Assembly (NCBI GenBank): GCA_903925515.1 | Contig: CAIYFP010000046.1 | Span: 1-24,724, forward strand | Length of the DNA: 24,724 nucleotides | Source: an uncultured Verrucomicrobiota bacterium | GTDB taxonomy: Bacteria > Verrucomicrobiota > Verrucomicrobiia > Limisphaerales > UBA9464 | Direction: 5' to 3' | Program-made: the position numbers and the translations under genes | The notes under the pieces: generated by a model | The model's database searches: none | The model's input: the letters and a program-made list of their open reading frames with translations, nothing else | Told to the model about the DNA's origin: nothing | Shown: one piece after another, positions 6,501 through 14,154 of the stretch | How positions within the stretch are numbered: the first letter of the stretch is position 1 | How the letters are laid out: each line of letters opens with the position of its first letter

Positions 6501-7455
6501 GACGCTCCTGAAGAAGCTTGCCGGGGTTTATGACCGGATCGAGATCGACCCCTCTCCGATCCGCAACAAGATCAACGAGATCATCGGGCAGTTTAAGAAG
6601 AAGTTCGAGGACTTGCAGGTGCAGCAGGACGAGGAGGTGGAGCGGATGGAGGCGGGCGAGGAGGTGGACTCTGGCATCGTGAAGCAGGTCAAGGTGTACA
6701 TTGCCTCGAAGCGAAAGTTGTCGGTCGGCGACAAGATGGCGGGACGCCATGGCAACAAGGGCGTGGTGGCGCGGATCGTGCCAGAGGAGGACATGCCCTT
6801 CCTCCAGAACGGGACGCCCGTGGAGATCGTCCTGAATCCCTTGGGTGTTCCATCCCGCATGAACGTGGGCCAGCTGCTTGAGACCCACCTGGGATGGGCG
6901 TGCAAGTTGCTTGGGATCAAGATAGCGACGCCCGTGTTCGATGGCATCCGTGAGAGCAAGGTTCGGGGGTACCTCAAGGATGCCGAGTTGCCGGAGCATG
7001 GGAAGGTGCATCTCTACGATGGGCGGACTGGCGAGCCCTTCGACCAGGAAATCGTGGTGGGCTACATCTACATGATGAAGCTGGGCCATCTCGTGGCGGA
7101 CAAGATCCATGCGCGTGCCGTGGGGCCTTATTCCCTGGTGACGCAGCAGCCCTTGGGAGGCAAGGCGCAGTATGGCGGGCAGCGTTTCGGCGAGATGGAG
7201 GTGTGGGCCATGGAGGCCTACGGCGCCGCGTACACGCTGCAGGAACTGCTAACGGTCAAGTCCGACGACGTGCAAGGCCGCACGCGGATCTATGAGAGCA
7301 TCGTGAAGGGAGACAACTCGCTGGAAGCGGGCATCCCCGAGTCGTTCAACGTGCTGGTGAAGGAGATGCAATCCCTTGGCCTTGACGTGAAGGTGGGCTA
7401 TTCCAACCCCTCGGACGCGCCGCCGAGCCCGGCGTCGTTGCTTGCGTCGCTTTGA
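3571..7455 (+). CDS. rpoB: DNA-directed RNA polymerase subunit beta
   Basis: RpoB forms, with beta', the catalytic core of RNA polymerase. The 1294-residue product contains the protrusion and lobe segments (GTFVINGAERVIVSQLHRSPG), the rifampicin-pocket region FFGRSQLSQFMDQINPLAEL (about residues 465-484), the RDVHPSHYGRICPIETPEGPN block, the catalytic-region GDKMAGRHGNKGVV (about 1052-1065), and the C-terminal clamp segment GGQRFGEMEVWAMEAYGAA. A Lys/Glu-rich insertion with coiled-coil character lies near residues 905-1035. Compared with E. coli, position 508 is Arg, 518 is Ile and 522 is Ala in the rifampicin region. It is followed by rpoC after 40 bases, in the usual order. Confidence 0.98.
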   Translation: MAHKSSERVNFGKIKEVIAPPNLIEIQLDSYEEFLQSDVSPSKRKNLGLQAVFTEVFPIESYDGKTVLDFHSYDIQPPKIDWLECLREGLTFGAPLYVTFQLKEETRVTKEEKVFMGEIPLMTPQGTFVINGAERVIVSQLHRSPGIAFETTQHPNGRMLHSFRIIPDRGSWYEAQFDTSDLLYVYLDRKKRRRKFLTTTFFRALFTLQEARLLAPDTKADTQKVGTDSDILNLFYTIREMSVRDAEKLEDIQNKVLVEDAVDHDKSLVVARAFEPLSKAVVRQIADLGISKIRVVDTSIDDGIVIKCLKKDPTKNAEEALKDIYRRLRPGDPPTAANARALIKRLFFDPKRYDLGRVGRYKINQKLGFKDDGEDRILRGRDLLEATKYLLRLKKGEGSLDDIDHLGSRRIRTVGELLANQCRVGLARTERLVKERMTLFDGTMDTMTPQKLINPKALSAVVRDFFGRSQLSQFMDQINPLAELTHKRRLSALGPGGLSRDRAGFEVRDVHPSHYGRICPIETPEGPNIGLIASLATYARVNDFGFIETPYRKVVAGRVTEQIEYLTGDREEGFTIAQANAPIDEKGRFTTDRVTCRNKGDFIDVEPDKVDYMDVSPKQLVSVAAGLIPFLEHDDANRALMGSNMQRQGVPLLVTEAPLVATGLEDRVARDSRAVIVADDAGKVASVNGNQIIITKDGRLPEGKKKLRHSPGDGVWVYPVRKFMRSNAATCINQKILVGKGDAVKKGQVLADGPCTSGGELALGRNVLVAFMPWNGYNFEDAILISEKIVKEDIFTSIHIDEFEVVARDTKLGPEEITRDIPNLGEEALKNLGLDGVIRIGAEVKPGDILVGKITPKSETELAPEERLLRAIFGEKAADVKDTSLKVPSGTYGIVMDVKVSSKAEGVRSAKKDAGGKEQPKKAQKEVEDGYKAKRDELLEQLTDALSNILLGEKIPLDVVNSETGEIIIPANRKITKTLLKKLAGVYDRIEIDPSPIRNKINEIIGQFKKKFEDLQVQQDEEVERMEAGEEVDSGIVKQVKVYIASKRKLSVGDKMAGRHGNKGVVARIVPEEDMPFLQNGTPVEIVLNPLGVPSRMNVGQLLETHLGWACKLLGIKIATPVFDGIRESKVRGYLKDAELPEHGKVHLYDGRTGEPFDQEIVVGYIYMMKLGHLVADKIHARAVGPYSLVTQQPLGGKAQYGGQRFGEMEVWAMEAYGAAYTLQELLTVKSDDVQGRTRIYESIVKGDNSLEAGIPESFNVLVKEMQSLGLDVKVGYSNPSDAPPSPASLLASL

Positions 7456-7495
7456 TTTCCACCCCCAACGAAACGTCCTGACGAAGGAAAACATC

Positions 7496-10400
7496 ATGAT
7501 GCCATCCAAGGAGACGGCCCGGGAGCTGCTGGGTCTCGACAAGGTCAACCTAGTCGATCATGTGGCGATCCAATTGGCCTCGCCCGAAATCATCCGTTCA
7601 TGGTCGAAGGGCGAGGTGAAGAACCCGGAGACGATCAACTATCGGACCTTCAAGCCCGAGAAGGGCGGGTTGTTCTGCGAGCGTATATTTGGTCCGGTGA
7701 AGGATTGGGAGTGTTCATGCGGGAAGTACAAGCGCATCAAGCACCGGGGCGTTGTCTGCGACCGTTGCGGTGTGGAGGTTACCCTGGCGAGGGTGCGGCG
7801 CGAGCGGATGGGGCACATCGAGCTTGCGGTGCCTGTTTCGCACATCTGGTTCTTCAAGTGCATGCCATCCCGCATCGGCCTGATGTTGGACATGACGGCG
7901 CGGAACCTTGAGCGGGTGATCTATTACGAGGACTACCTTGTGATCGACCCGGGCAACACGCCGTTGCAGCTCAACCAGCTCCTGTCTGAGCACGAGTATC
8001 GGGAGGCCCGGCAGACGTACGGGACCGATGCATTCGTGGCGAAGATGGGTGCGGAGGCCGTCCGGGACGCCTTGGCGCGGACCCATCTTCAGAAGACGAT
8101 CGACGAGCTCCAGGTGGCGATGACGGAGACGAAGTCGAAGCAGAACCGCAAGAAGATCGCCAAGCGGATCAAGCTGTTCCAGGGCTTTGCGAAGTCCAAC
8201 ATGCGGCCCGAGTGGTTGATTCTGACGGTGTTGCCAGTGATCCCGCCGGACCTTCGCCCGTTGGTGCCGTTGGAAGGCGGCCGGTTTGCAACATCGGACC
8301 TCAATGACTTGTACCGCAGGGTCATCAACCGGAACAACCGACTGAAGAACCTGCTTCAGTTGAAGACGCCGGAGGTTATCATCCGGAACGAGAAGCGGAT
8401 GCTCCAGGAGGCAGTGGACGCATTGTTCGACAACGGCCGTCATGGTCGTGCGGTGACGGGAGCGGGCAATCGTGCGTTGAAGTCACTGTCGGACATGCTG
8501 AAGGGCAAGTCCGGTCGTTTTCGCCAGAACTTGCTGGGCAAGCGCGTGGACTATTCTGGCCGTTCGGTGATCGTGATCGGGCCGGAGTTGAAGCTGAACC
8601 AATGTGGTCTTCCGAAGAAGATGGCGTTGGTCTTGTTTGAGCCTTTCATCATCAGGCGGCTGAAGGAGCTAGGATACGTTCACACGGTACGATCGGCGAA
8701 GAAGATGATCGAGCGGCAGTCTCCGGAGGTTTGGGACATCCTGGAGGAAGTGACCAAGGGGCATCCGGTCCTGCTGAACCGAGCGCCGACGCTGCATCGC
8801 CTTTCGATCCAGGCATTTGAGCCTGTGTTGATCGAGGGCGAGGCGATCCGGATTCACCCGTTGGTATGCACGGCATACAATGCGGACTTCGACGGTGACC
8901 AAATGGCGGTGCACGTGCCTTTGTCTGTGGAGGCGCAGATGGAGGCGCGGTTGTTGATGATGGCGCCGTTGAACATTTTTAGCCCGTCGAGTGGCAAGCC
9001 GATCATGACGCCGACGCAGGACATCACGTTGGGCTGCTATTACCTGACCGCGGAACCTCGGAAGGCGCGCAGGGAGAGGGAGCGGCTGATGCTGTTCGGA
9101 AGCAAGCAGGAGGTAATTTTCGCGCACGACGACGGGGCGTTGAAGACGCACGACCGGATATTGCTGGCGAACCCGGACGCTGGGCGGGAGACGCGGTACG
9201 GGGATGCGACATCGAAGCTGATCGAGACGACGGTGGGCCGGGTTTTGTTCTCGGAGATCTGGCCGGCGGAGCTTGGCTTTGTGAACAAGCCGGTAGGCAA
9301 GTCGGTGATTGGCGAGATCATCTTCAACTGCTACAAGATCTGCGGCCATGAGCGCACGGTCCAGACGCTGGACAAGCTCAAGGAGATCGGGTTTGCGGAG
9401 GCGACGCGCGCGGGCGTTTCGATTGGCATCGACGACATGATCGTGCCTGGCGAGAAGGAGAAGGAGATCGAGAACGCGATGAAGCAGATTGGCGACGTCG
9501 AGAAGCAGCACAGGAAGGGCGTCATTACGAACCAGGAGCGATACAACAAGGTGATCGACATCTGGACGCACTGCACGGACCAGATTGGCGCGGTGATGCT
9601 GAAGACGTTGCAGAACAACCAAGGAAAGCGTGAATACAACCCGGTTCACCTGATGGTGGACTCCGGTGCGCGGGGCAACAAGGCGCAGGTCCGGCAGTTG
9701 GCCGGGCTACGCGGCCTGATGGCCAAGCCGTCGGGCGAGATTATCGAGAAGCCAATTTTGTCGAGCTTCCGGGAGGGCCTGACCGTATTGGAGTACTTCA
9801 TATCGACTCACGGCGCCCGGAAGGGCCTTGCTGACACGGCGTTGAAGACGGCCGATTCTGGTTACATGACGCGCAAGCTCGTGGATGCGGCGCAGGACGT
9901 GATTGTCCGGCAGATCGACTGCGGGACCTCCAACGGCATCTACGTGTCCTCCATCTATGAGGGCGAGGAGGAGGTCGTGAAGATAAGCGAGCGGATCTTT
10001 GGCCGCTACGCGTCGGAGGACATCCATGACCCGTCGGACCTCAAGGTATGCATCATTGCGGCCGGCGAGGAGTTCGACGAGGTGAAGTCCAAGTCGATCG
10101 AGCGCGCTGGGATCGAGAAGGTCAAGATTCGGTCGGCCTTGACGTGCGAGACGAAGCATGGGGTGTGTGCGAAGTGCTACGGGCGGAACCTTGCGACCGG
10201 TCGGATGGTGAAGGCTGGCGAGGCGGTGGGCATCATCGCTGCTCAGTCAATTGGCGAGCCTGGCACCCAGCTGACGATGCGTACCTTCCATGTCGGCGGC
10301 GTGGCTTCGCAGACATACAAGCAACCGCAGATCAAGTCGAAGCACGACGGCGTCGTGCGATACAACGAGCTTAGGGTGGTAAGCTTGGACGATGGCAACA

Positions 10401-11650
10401 GCATCGTGTTGAACAAGAACGGCACGCTGTCGATTTACTCGGCGGAGGGGAAGGAGCTGGAGACGCATCCGATCGTGATTGGGTCGGTGGTATCCATTCC
10501 GGACGGGGGCAAGGTGACCAAGGGTACGGTCTTCGTGGAATGGGATGCATACAACGTGCCGGTGATCTGCGAGAAGGGCGGCCGGGTCAAGTTTCTCGAC
10601 ATCATCGAGGGCGTGACCATGAAGCAGGAGGTGGACGAGGCGACGGGCACGGAGGACATGGTCATCATTGAGCACAAGGAAGACCTGCACCCGACCATCA
10701 TACTCGAGGATGCCAAGGGGGATGCGATCGCGCAGTATCCGATTCCAGCCGGGGCGCACCTTGTCGTGGTCGAGGGCGACACGATTGGCGCTGGCGCATT
10801 GCTTGCGAAGACGCCTCGCAAGGCGTCGAAGACGAAGGACATCACGGGAGGCTTGCCGCGCGTGGCGGAGCTTTTCGAGGCACGCCGCCCGAAGGATGCG
10901 GCCGAGATTGCCAAGATCGACGGGGCGGTGGACTTCGGTCCGTCGGTTCGCGGCAAGCGTTGCGTGATCGTTCGCGATGTGCAGACCGGCCAGGAGGAGG
11001 AGCACCTGATCCCGATTGGAAAGCACATCATCGTGTACAAGGGTGACTTCGTTAAGAAGGGCCAGCAGCTCACGGATGGTCCTGTTGTACCCCACGAGAT
11101 CCTAGACGTGTGTGGTCCGCAGGAATTGCAGGAGCACTTGGTGAACGAGATCCAGGAGGTCTATCGTTTGCAGGGTGTGACGATCAACGACAAGCACATT
11201 GAGGTCATCATCCGTCAGATGCTCAAGAAGGTGCGCATCAAGGAGCCTGGCGACACGGTCTTCCTCTGGGGCGAGCAAATTGACAAGGTAGCCTTCGAGG
11301 ACGAGAACGCGCGCGTGGAGAAGATGGGTGGCAAGCCTGCCGAGGGCGAGCCGGTCCTGCTTGGGATCACGAAGGCATCCCTCGAAACCGAGTCCTTCCT
11401 GAGCGCGGCGTCGTTCCAGGACACGACGCGCGTGCTGACAGAGGCGGCGACCTTGGGCAAGAGCGATGCGCTTCGCGGTTTCAAGGAGAACGTCATCATG
11501 GGCCACATCATCCCTGCTGGCACGGGCTTCCATGGGCACCGGGACATCGACGTGCGCTCGTTGGTGGAATCGCAGGTCGAGGAGGCGGGCTTCGATTTGG
11601 TCGAGGCTTCAGCCGCTGCCAACACGGAGGCGACGGACATTGCCGGGTAG
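7496..11650 (+). CDS. rpoC: DNA-directed RNA polymerase subunit beta'
   Basis: RpoC supplies the catalytic magnesium site of RNA polymerase. The 1384-residue product carries the invariant NADFDGDQM (residues 462-470, with Asp464, Asp466 and Asp468 as metal ligands). It also has the N-terminal zinc site (Cys73, Cys75, Cys88, Cys91), the second zinc site (Cys809, Cys884, Cys891, Cys894), the bridge-helix region (SFREGLTVLEYFISTHGARKG) and the trigger-loop region (AAQSIGEPGTQLTMRTFH). The frame begins upstream at 7442 inside rpoB, but the start at 7496 is preceded by AAGGAA at a good distance and gives the normal N-terminus; the next ATG at 7499 is equally possible. A strong hairpin terminator lies 46 bases after the stop. 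Confidence 0.98.
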   Translation: MMPSKETARELLGLDKVNLVDHVAIQLASPEIIRSWSKGEVKNPETINYRTFKPEKGGLFCERIFGPVKDWECSCGKYKRIKHRGVVCDRCGVEVTLARVRRERMGHIELAVPVSHIWFFKCMPSRIGLMLDMTARNLERVIYYEDYLVIDPGNTPLQLNQLLSEHEYREARQTYGTDAFVAKMGAEAVRDALARTHLQKTIDELQVAMTETKSKQNRKKIAKRIKLFQGFAKSNMRPEWLILTVLPVIPPDLRPLVPLEGGRFATSDLNDLYRRVINRNNRLKNLLQLKTPEVIIRNEKRMLQEAVDALFDNGRHGRAVTGAGNRALKSLSDMLKGKSGRFRQNLLGKRVDYSGRSVIVIGPELKLNQCGLPKKMALVLFEPFIIRRLKELGYVHTVRSAKKMIERQSPEVWDILEEVTKGHPVLLNRAPTLHRLSIQAFEPVLIEGEAIRIHPLVCTAYNADFDGDQMAVHVPLSVEAQMEARLLMMAPLNIFSPSSGKPIMTPTQDITLGCYYLTAEPRKARRERERLMLFGSKQEVIFAHDDGALKTHDRILLANPDAGRETRYGDATSKLIETTVGRVLFSEIWPAELGFVNKPVGKSVIGEIIFNCYKICGHERTVQTLDKLKEIGFAEATRAGVSIGIDDMIVPGEKEKEIENAMKQIGDVEKQHRKGVITNQERYNKVIDIWTHCTDQIGAVMLKTLQNNQGKREYNPVHLMVDSGARGNKAQVRQLAGLRGLMAKPSGEIIEKPILSSFREGLTVLEYFISTHGARKGLADTALKTADSGYMTRKLVDAAQDVIVRQIDCGTSNGIYVSSIYEGEEEVVKISERIFGRYASEDIHDPSDLKVCIIAAGEEFDEVKSKSIERAGIEKVKIRSALTCETKHGVCAKCYGRNLATGRMVKAGEAVGIIAAQSIGEPGTQLTMRTFHVGGVASQTYKQPQIKSKHDGVVRYNELRVVSLDDGNSIVLNKNGTLSIYSAEGKELETHPIVIGSVVSIPDGGKVTKGTVFVEWDAYNVPVICEKGGRVKFLDIIEGVTMKQEVDEATGTEDMVIIEHKEDLHPTIILEDAKGDAIAQYPIPAGAHLVVVEGDTIGAGALLAKTPRKASKTKDITGGLPRVAELFEARRPKDAAEIAKIDGAVDFGPSVRGKRCVIVRDVQTGQEEEHLIPIGKHIIVYKGDFVKKGQQLTDGPVVPHEILDVCGPQELQEHLVNEIQEVYRLQGVTINDKHIEVIIRQMLKKVRIKEPGDTVFLWGEQIDKVAFEDENARVEKMGGKPAEGEPVLLGITKASLETESFLSAASFQDTTRVLTEAATLGKSDALRGFKENVIMGHIIPAGTGFHGHRDIDVRSLVESQVEEAGFDLVEASAAANTEATDIAG

Positions 11651-11696
11651 GGGTTGCTGGGTGGCGCGAGGCTCCGGGTTGGAGTGCTGACGACGT

Positions 11697-11729
11697 GGGG
11701 GTGCATGACCTTGGTCATGCACCCCTTTT
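11697..11729 (+). terminator. Rho-independent terminator after rpoC
   Basis: GGGGTGCATGACC (11698-11710) and GGTCATGCACCCC (11713-11725) form a perfect inverted repeat of up to 13 bp separated by two bases, followed by TTTT (11726-11729). It lies 46 bases past the rpoC stop and fits the end of the secE-rpoC transcript. The T tract is short. Confidence 0.88.
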
Positions 11730-12585
11730 GGTTGTGGTGCGAGGCGCTTGTTGAACCGGGCACCGACGAATGAGAGCCGTTTCAGGGTGGTACGGGGAGC
11801 ATCCGGCAAGGGATTGCATTGCGGGCCATGTGTGGGACCCGTGTCCGGCCTTGGTACAAAACCAGCCATGCCACATTCGGCAGGCCGGGGTTTGATGGCA
11901 TGGGAGGAGGGTTGTCCCGAGTGGCATGGGGATCGGCGTCGGTTTGGAAATCACGCACCCTTGCCATCCCGGAAGGGGCGTGGCCCGTAACGCGGCTGAG
12001 AAGGTGGCTGGGGATCGACAGTCTCGACGCGGTTGATTCATGTTTTTGTTGGTCCCATGTATTGTGACATGAGCGCCAGGCGCCGAGCCCGTTCTTTCAG
12101 GCACATCCGAAGGCCGTTTCGTCTGGGAAGCTCCTTGCCTTGATCATTTGTTCCTTCATGGCGGCCGTGTGCGAGGACTCGTTGGTAGGGGGGTGCATGA
12201 GGAAGGAGTTCCTTGAGTTGGGCCTTGATGCACGGCGGGTGACCCAAAGCCGAGCTCGATGCACGGGGTAGGTGGAAGGGGCGAGGAGCGGTTCCACGAG
12301 GGAGGGCGGGGCCAACTGGAGCGGAGGGGACGAGCGCCCGGCCGGGTCCTCCAACCGGGATCCGTGAGGGGCCATCCATTCCATGCTGCCGATGCACGAG
12401 TCCGAGGATGGACGCAGACGGATCATGCCTTGCGAGTCCGAGGTGGGCGGTGGCGAAGGTCCATGAGTGAGCACTCGATTTACGACCCCCAATTTCGGGA
12501 TGAAAGGTCAACGGGCGAACTCTGGGATTTTCCATGGGCAACAGGACGGGCAAGGTGGACTCGTGTGGTTCCCGACGAGGCTTGG
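11730..12585. other. Intergenic region without a recognised gene
   Basis: About 850 bases between the rpoC terminator and the next gene. Open frames occur on both strands, but their translations are rich in Arg, Pro, Gly and His, with no recognisable domain or signal sequence, and they look like GC-driven noise. The stretch holds three copies of GATGCACG (12227, 12258, 12391), two copies of GAGTCCGAGG (12398 and 12434), and an inverted pair GTGCAT/ATGCAC around 12193-12232. I could not fix a promoter with confidence. It presumably contains the promoter and control region of the downstream two-gene unit. Confidence 0.6.
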
Positions 12586-14154
12586 ATGATGGCGTTTTCC
12601 CGATTGAAAAGGAGCGAGGTTGCAGGTTGGTTGCGCGAGGGTGTCCGACGGGCGGCGTTGTGGATGGCGCTGGCCGGGTTGGTGTCGGTGCGGTTGGCGG
12701 CATGGGAAGCGGACGAGCTGGAGCGTGGCGAAGCCCTTGCCCGGCAGCATTGCGCGGCGTGCCATGTGTTTCCCGAGCCGGGGTTGCTGGACCGGAGGAC
12801 ATGGGAGCAGCACGCGTTGAGGAAGATGGCCCCGTACATGGGGGTGGCTCGCCTCAGGACCGAGGGGCGGCCGGATGGGGAGCGTCTGGAGGAATCGGGC
12901 GTGTACCCGCCCGGGCCGGTGGTGACGAGGGAGGAATGGCAGGCGATCGGCCGCTATTATTCGGCGCGGGCGCCGGCTCGGGCCGTGGGGTTGGAGGCAC
13001 CGCGACCACCGGCAGCACCCACGGTCCAGTTCGTGGCGCGACCGCTGACGATCCCGGGGGCCGTGCCGCGTTCCACTCTGGCCTCGCTCAGCGCGCAGGG
13101 AGGCGAGGCATGGCTGGCGGACGCCGGGACGGGCGCCGTGCATCGGTTTGGGGCGGACGGCAGACTGTTGGGGGCATGGGGGCTGGGGGGGGCGGCGGTT
13201 CACGCATGGCGAGGTGAGGGGTTGTGGGCCGTGACGTTGATCGGCAGCGTGTTCCCGTCGGACGTCCTGGCCGGAAGGGTGGTTCGGCTGAGGACCGATG
13301 GGGCGACGGATGCATGGGTGGAGGGGCTGGGACGGCCGGTGATGAGCCTTCCGTGCGACCTGAACGGCGATGGACGGACGGACCTTGTGGTGAACGGGTT
13401 TGGAAACCAGCTCGGGCGCCTGTCATGGCACGAGGGCCTGCCGGGAGGCGGGTGGCGCGCGCACGAGATTCTCGGGCGGCCGGGTGCGGCGTGCACGGAG
13501 ACGCGAGACGTGGATGGCGACGGCGACGTGGACCTGCTGGTATTGATGGCCCAGGCGCAGGAGCAGCTGGTTCTGCTTGAGAACGACGGCCATGGTGATT
13601 TCTCGGCGCGCATCCTTCTGCAATTCCATCCCGTGTTTGGGGCGGTCCACTTCGAGTCGGTGGACATGGACGGCGACGGGGACCTCGACGTGGTGATGAG
13701 CAATGGGGACAACGGGGAGTATCCCTCGCCGTTCAAGGCCTACCATGGGGTGCGGGTCTTCCGGAACGACGGCGGCATGCGCCTTGCCGAGGCATGGTTT
13801 CATCCGGTGCACGGGGCGTTCAAGGCGTTGGCCCGGGACTTCGACGGGGACGGGGACCTCGACGTTGCGGCGATCTCGTTCTTCCCTGACTACCGGCGCG
13901 CGCCGGAGGAGTCGTTCCTGCTGTTGAGGAACGAGGGGGCGTGGAGGTTTGGGCGCGAGACGATCCCGGGGGCGACCTTGGGGCGATGGCTGACGATGGA
14001 CGCGGGGGACGTGGACGGGGACGGGGACCTTGACGTGCTGCTTGGGAGCTTTTGCGAGGGGCCGCCGGCCGTGGAGATACCGCCGGGTCTCGCGACGGCA
14101 TGGCGCACGAACGGCGTGAACGGGTTGTTGCTGGTCAACCAACGGAGGCGATGA
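12586..14154 (+). CDS. Exported c-type cytochrome with FG-GAP/VCBS propeller repeats
   Basis: The 522-residue product starts with an export signal (basic N-region, hydrophobic core about residues 23-35). A haem c attachment motif CAACH (residues 56-60) follows, with Met81 or Met85 as possible distal ligands. Five calcium-type loops DxNGDG or DxDGDG occur at about residues 258, 308, 360, 418 and 475, spaced like blades of a beta-propeller. Proteins of this plan (CxxCH plus VCBS repeats) are known in Verrucomicrobiota, Planctomycetota and Bacteroidota, but I know of no established role; periplasmic or surface electron transfer or binding is an inference. The start at 12586 (or ATG 12589) is preceded by GAGG at 12577-12580; the frame is open to 12259 but that part looks non-coding. 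The stop overlaps the next start as ATGA. Confidence 0.88.
   Translation: MMAFSRLKRSEVAGWLREGVRRAALWMALAGLVSVRLAAWEADELERGEALARQHCAACHVFPEPGLLDRRTWEQHALRKMAPYMGVARLRTEGRPDGERLEESGVYPPGPVVTREEWQAIGRYYSARAPARAVGLEAPRPPAAPTVQFVARPLTIPGAVPRSTLASLSAQGGEAWLADAGTGAVHRFGADGRLLGAWGLGGAAVHAWRGEGLWAVTLIGSVFPSDVLAGRVVRLRTDGATDAWVEGLGRPVMSLPCDLNGDGRTDLVVNGFGNQLGRLSWHEGLPGGGWRAHEILGRPGAACTETRDVDGDGDVDLLVLMAQAQEQLVLLENDGHGDFSARILLQFHPVFGAVHFESVDMDGDGDLDVVMSNGDNGEYPSPFKAYHGVRVFRNDGGMRLAEAWFHPVHGAFKALARDFDGDGDLDVAAISFFPDYRRAPEESFLLLRNEGAWRFGRETIPGATLGRWLTMDAGDVDGDGDLDVLLGSFCEGPPAVEIPPGLATAWRTNGVNGLLLVNQRRR
14144..14148 (+). promoter_or_regulatory. GGAGG before the coupled second gene
   Basis: GGAGG lies inside the end of the preceding gene, only 2 bases before the ATG at 14151, closer than the usual 5-9 bases. 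With the ATGA stop/start overlap, translation of the second gene is likely to depend on termination of the first. Confidence 0.45.

Noticed and set aside
12033..12065. Possible promoter TTGATT ... TATTGT
   Set aside because: The spacing is about 21 bases, too long for a standard sigma-70 promoter, and the boxes match poorly.
12259..12585. Upstream extension of the cytochrome-propeller frame
   Set aside because: The extra 109 residues are Arg/Gly-rich and would bury the signal peptide. The ATG at 12586 has a GAGG at a good distance.
12038..12802. A 254-residue open frame on the - strand across the intergenic region
   Set aside because: It overlaps the signal peptide and haem site of the well-supported + strand gene, is Pro/Arg/His-rich, and resembles no family I know.
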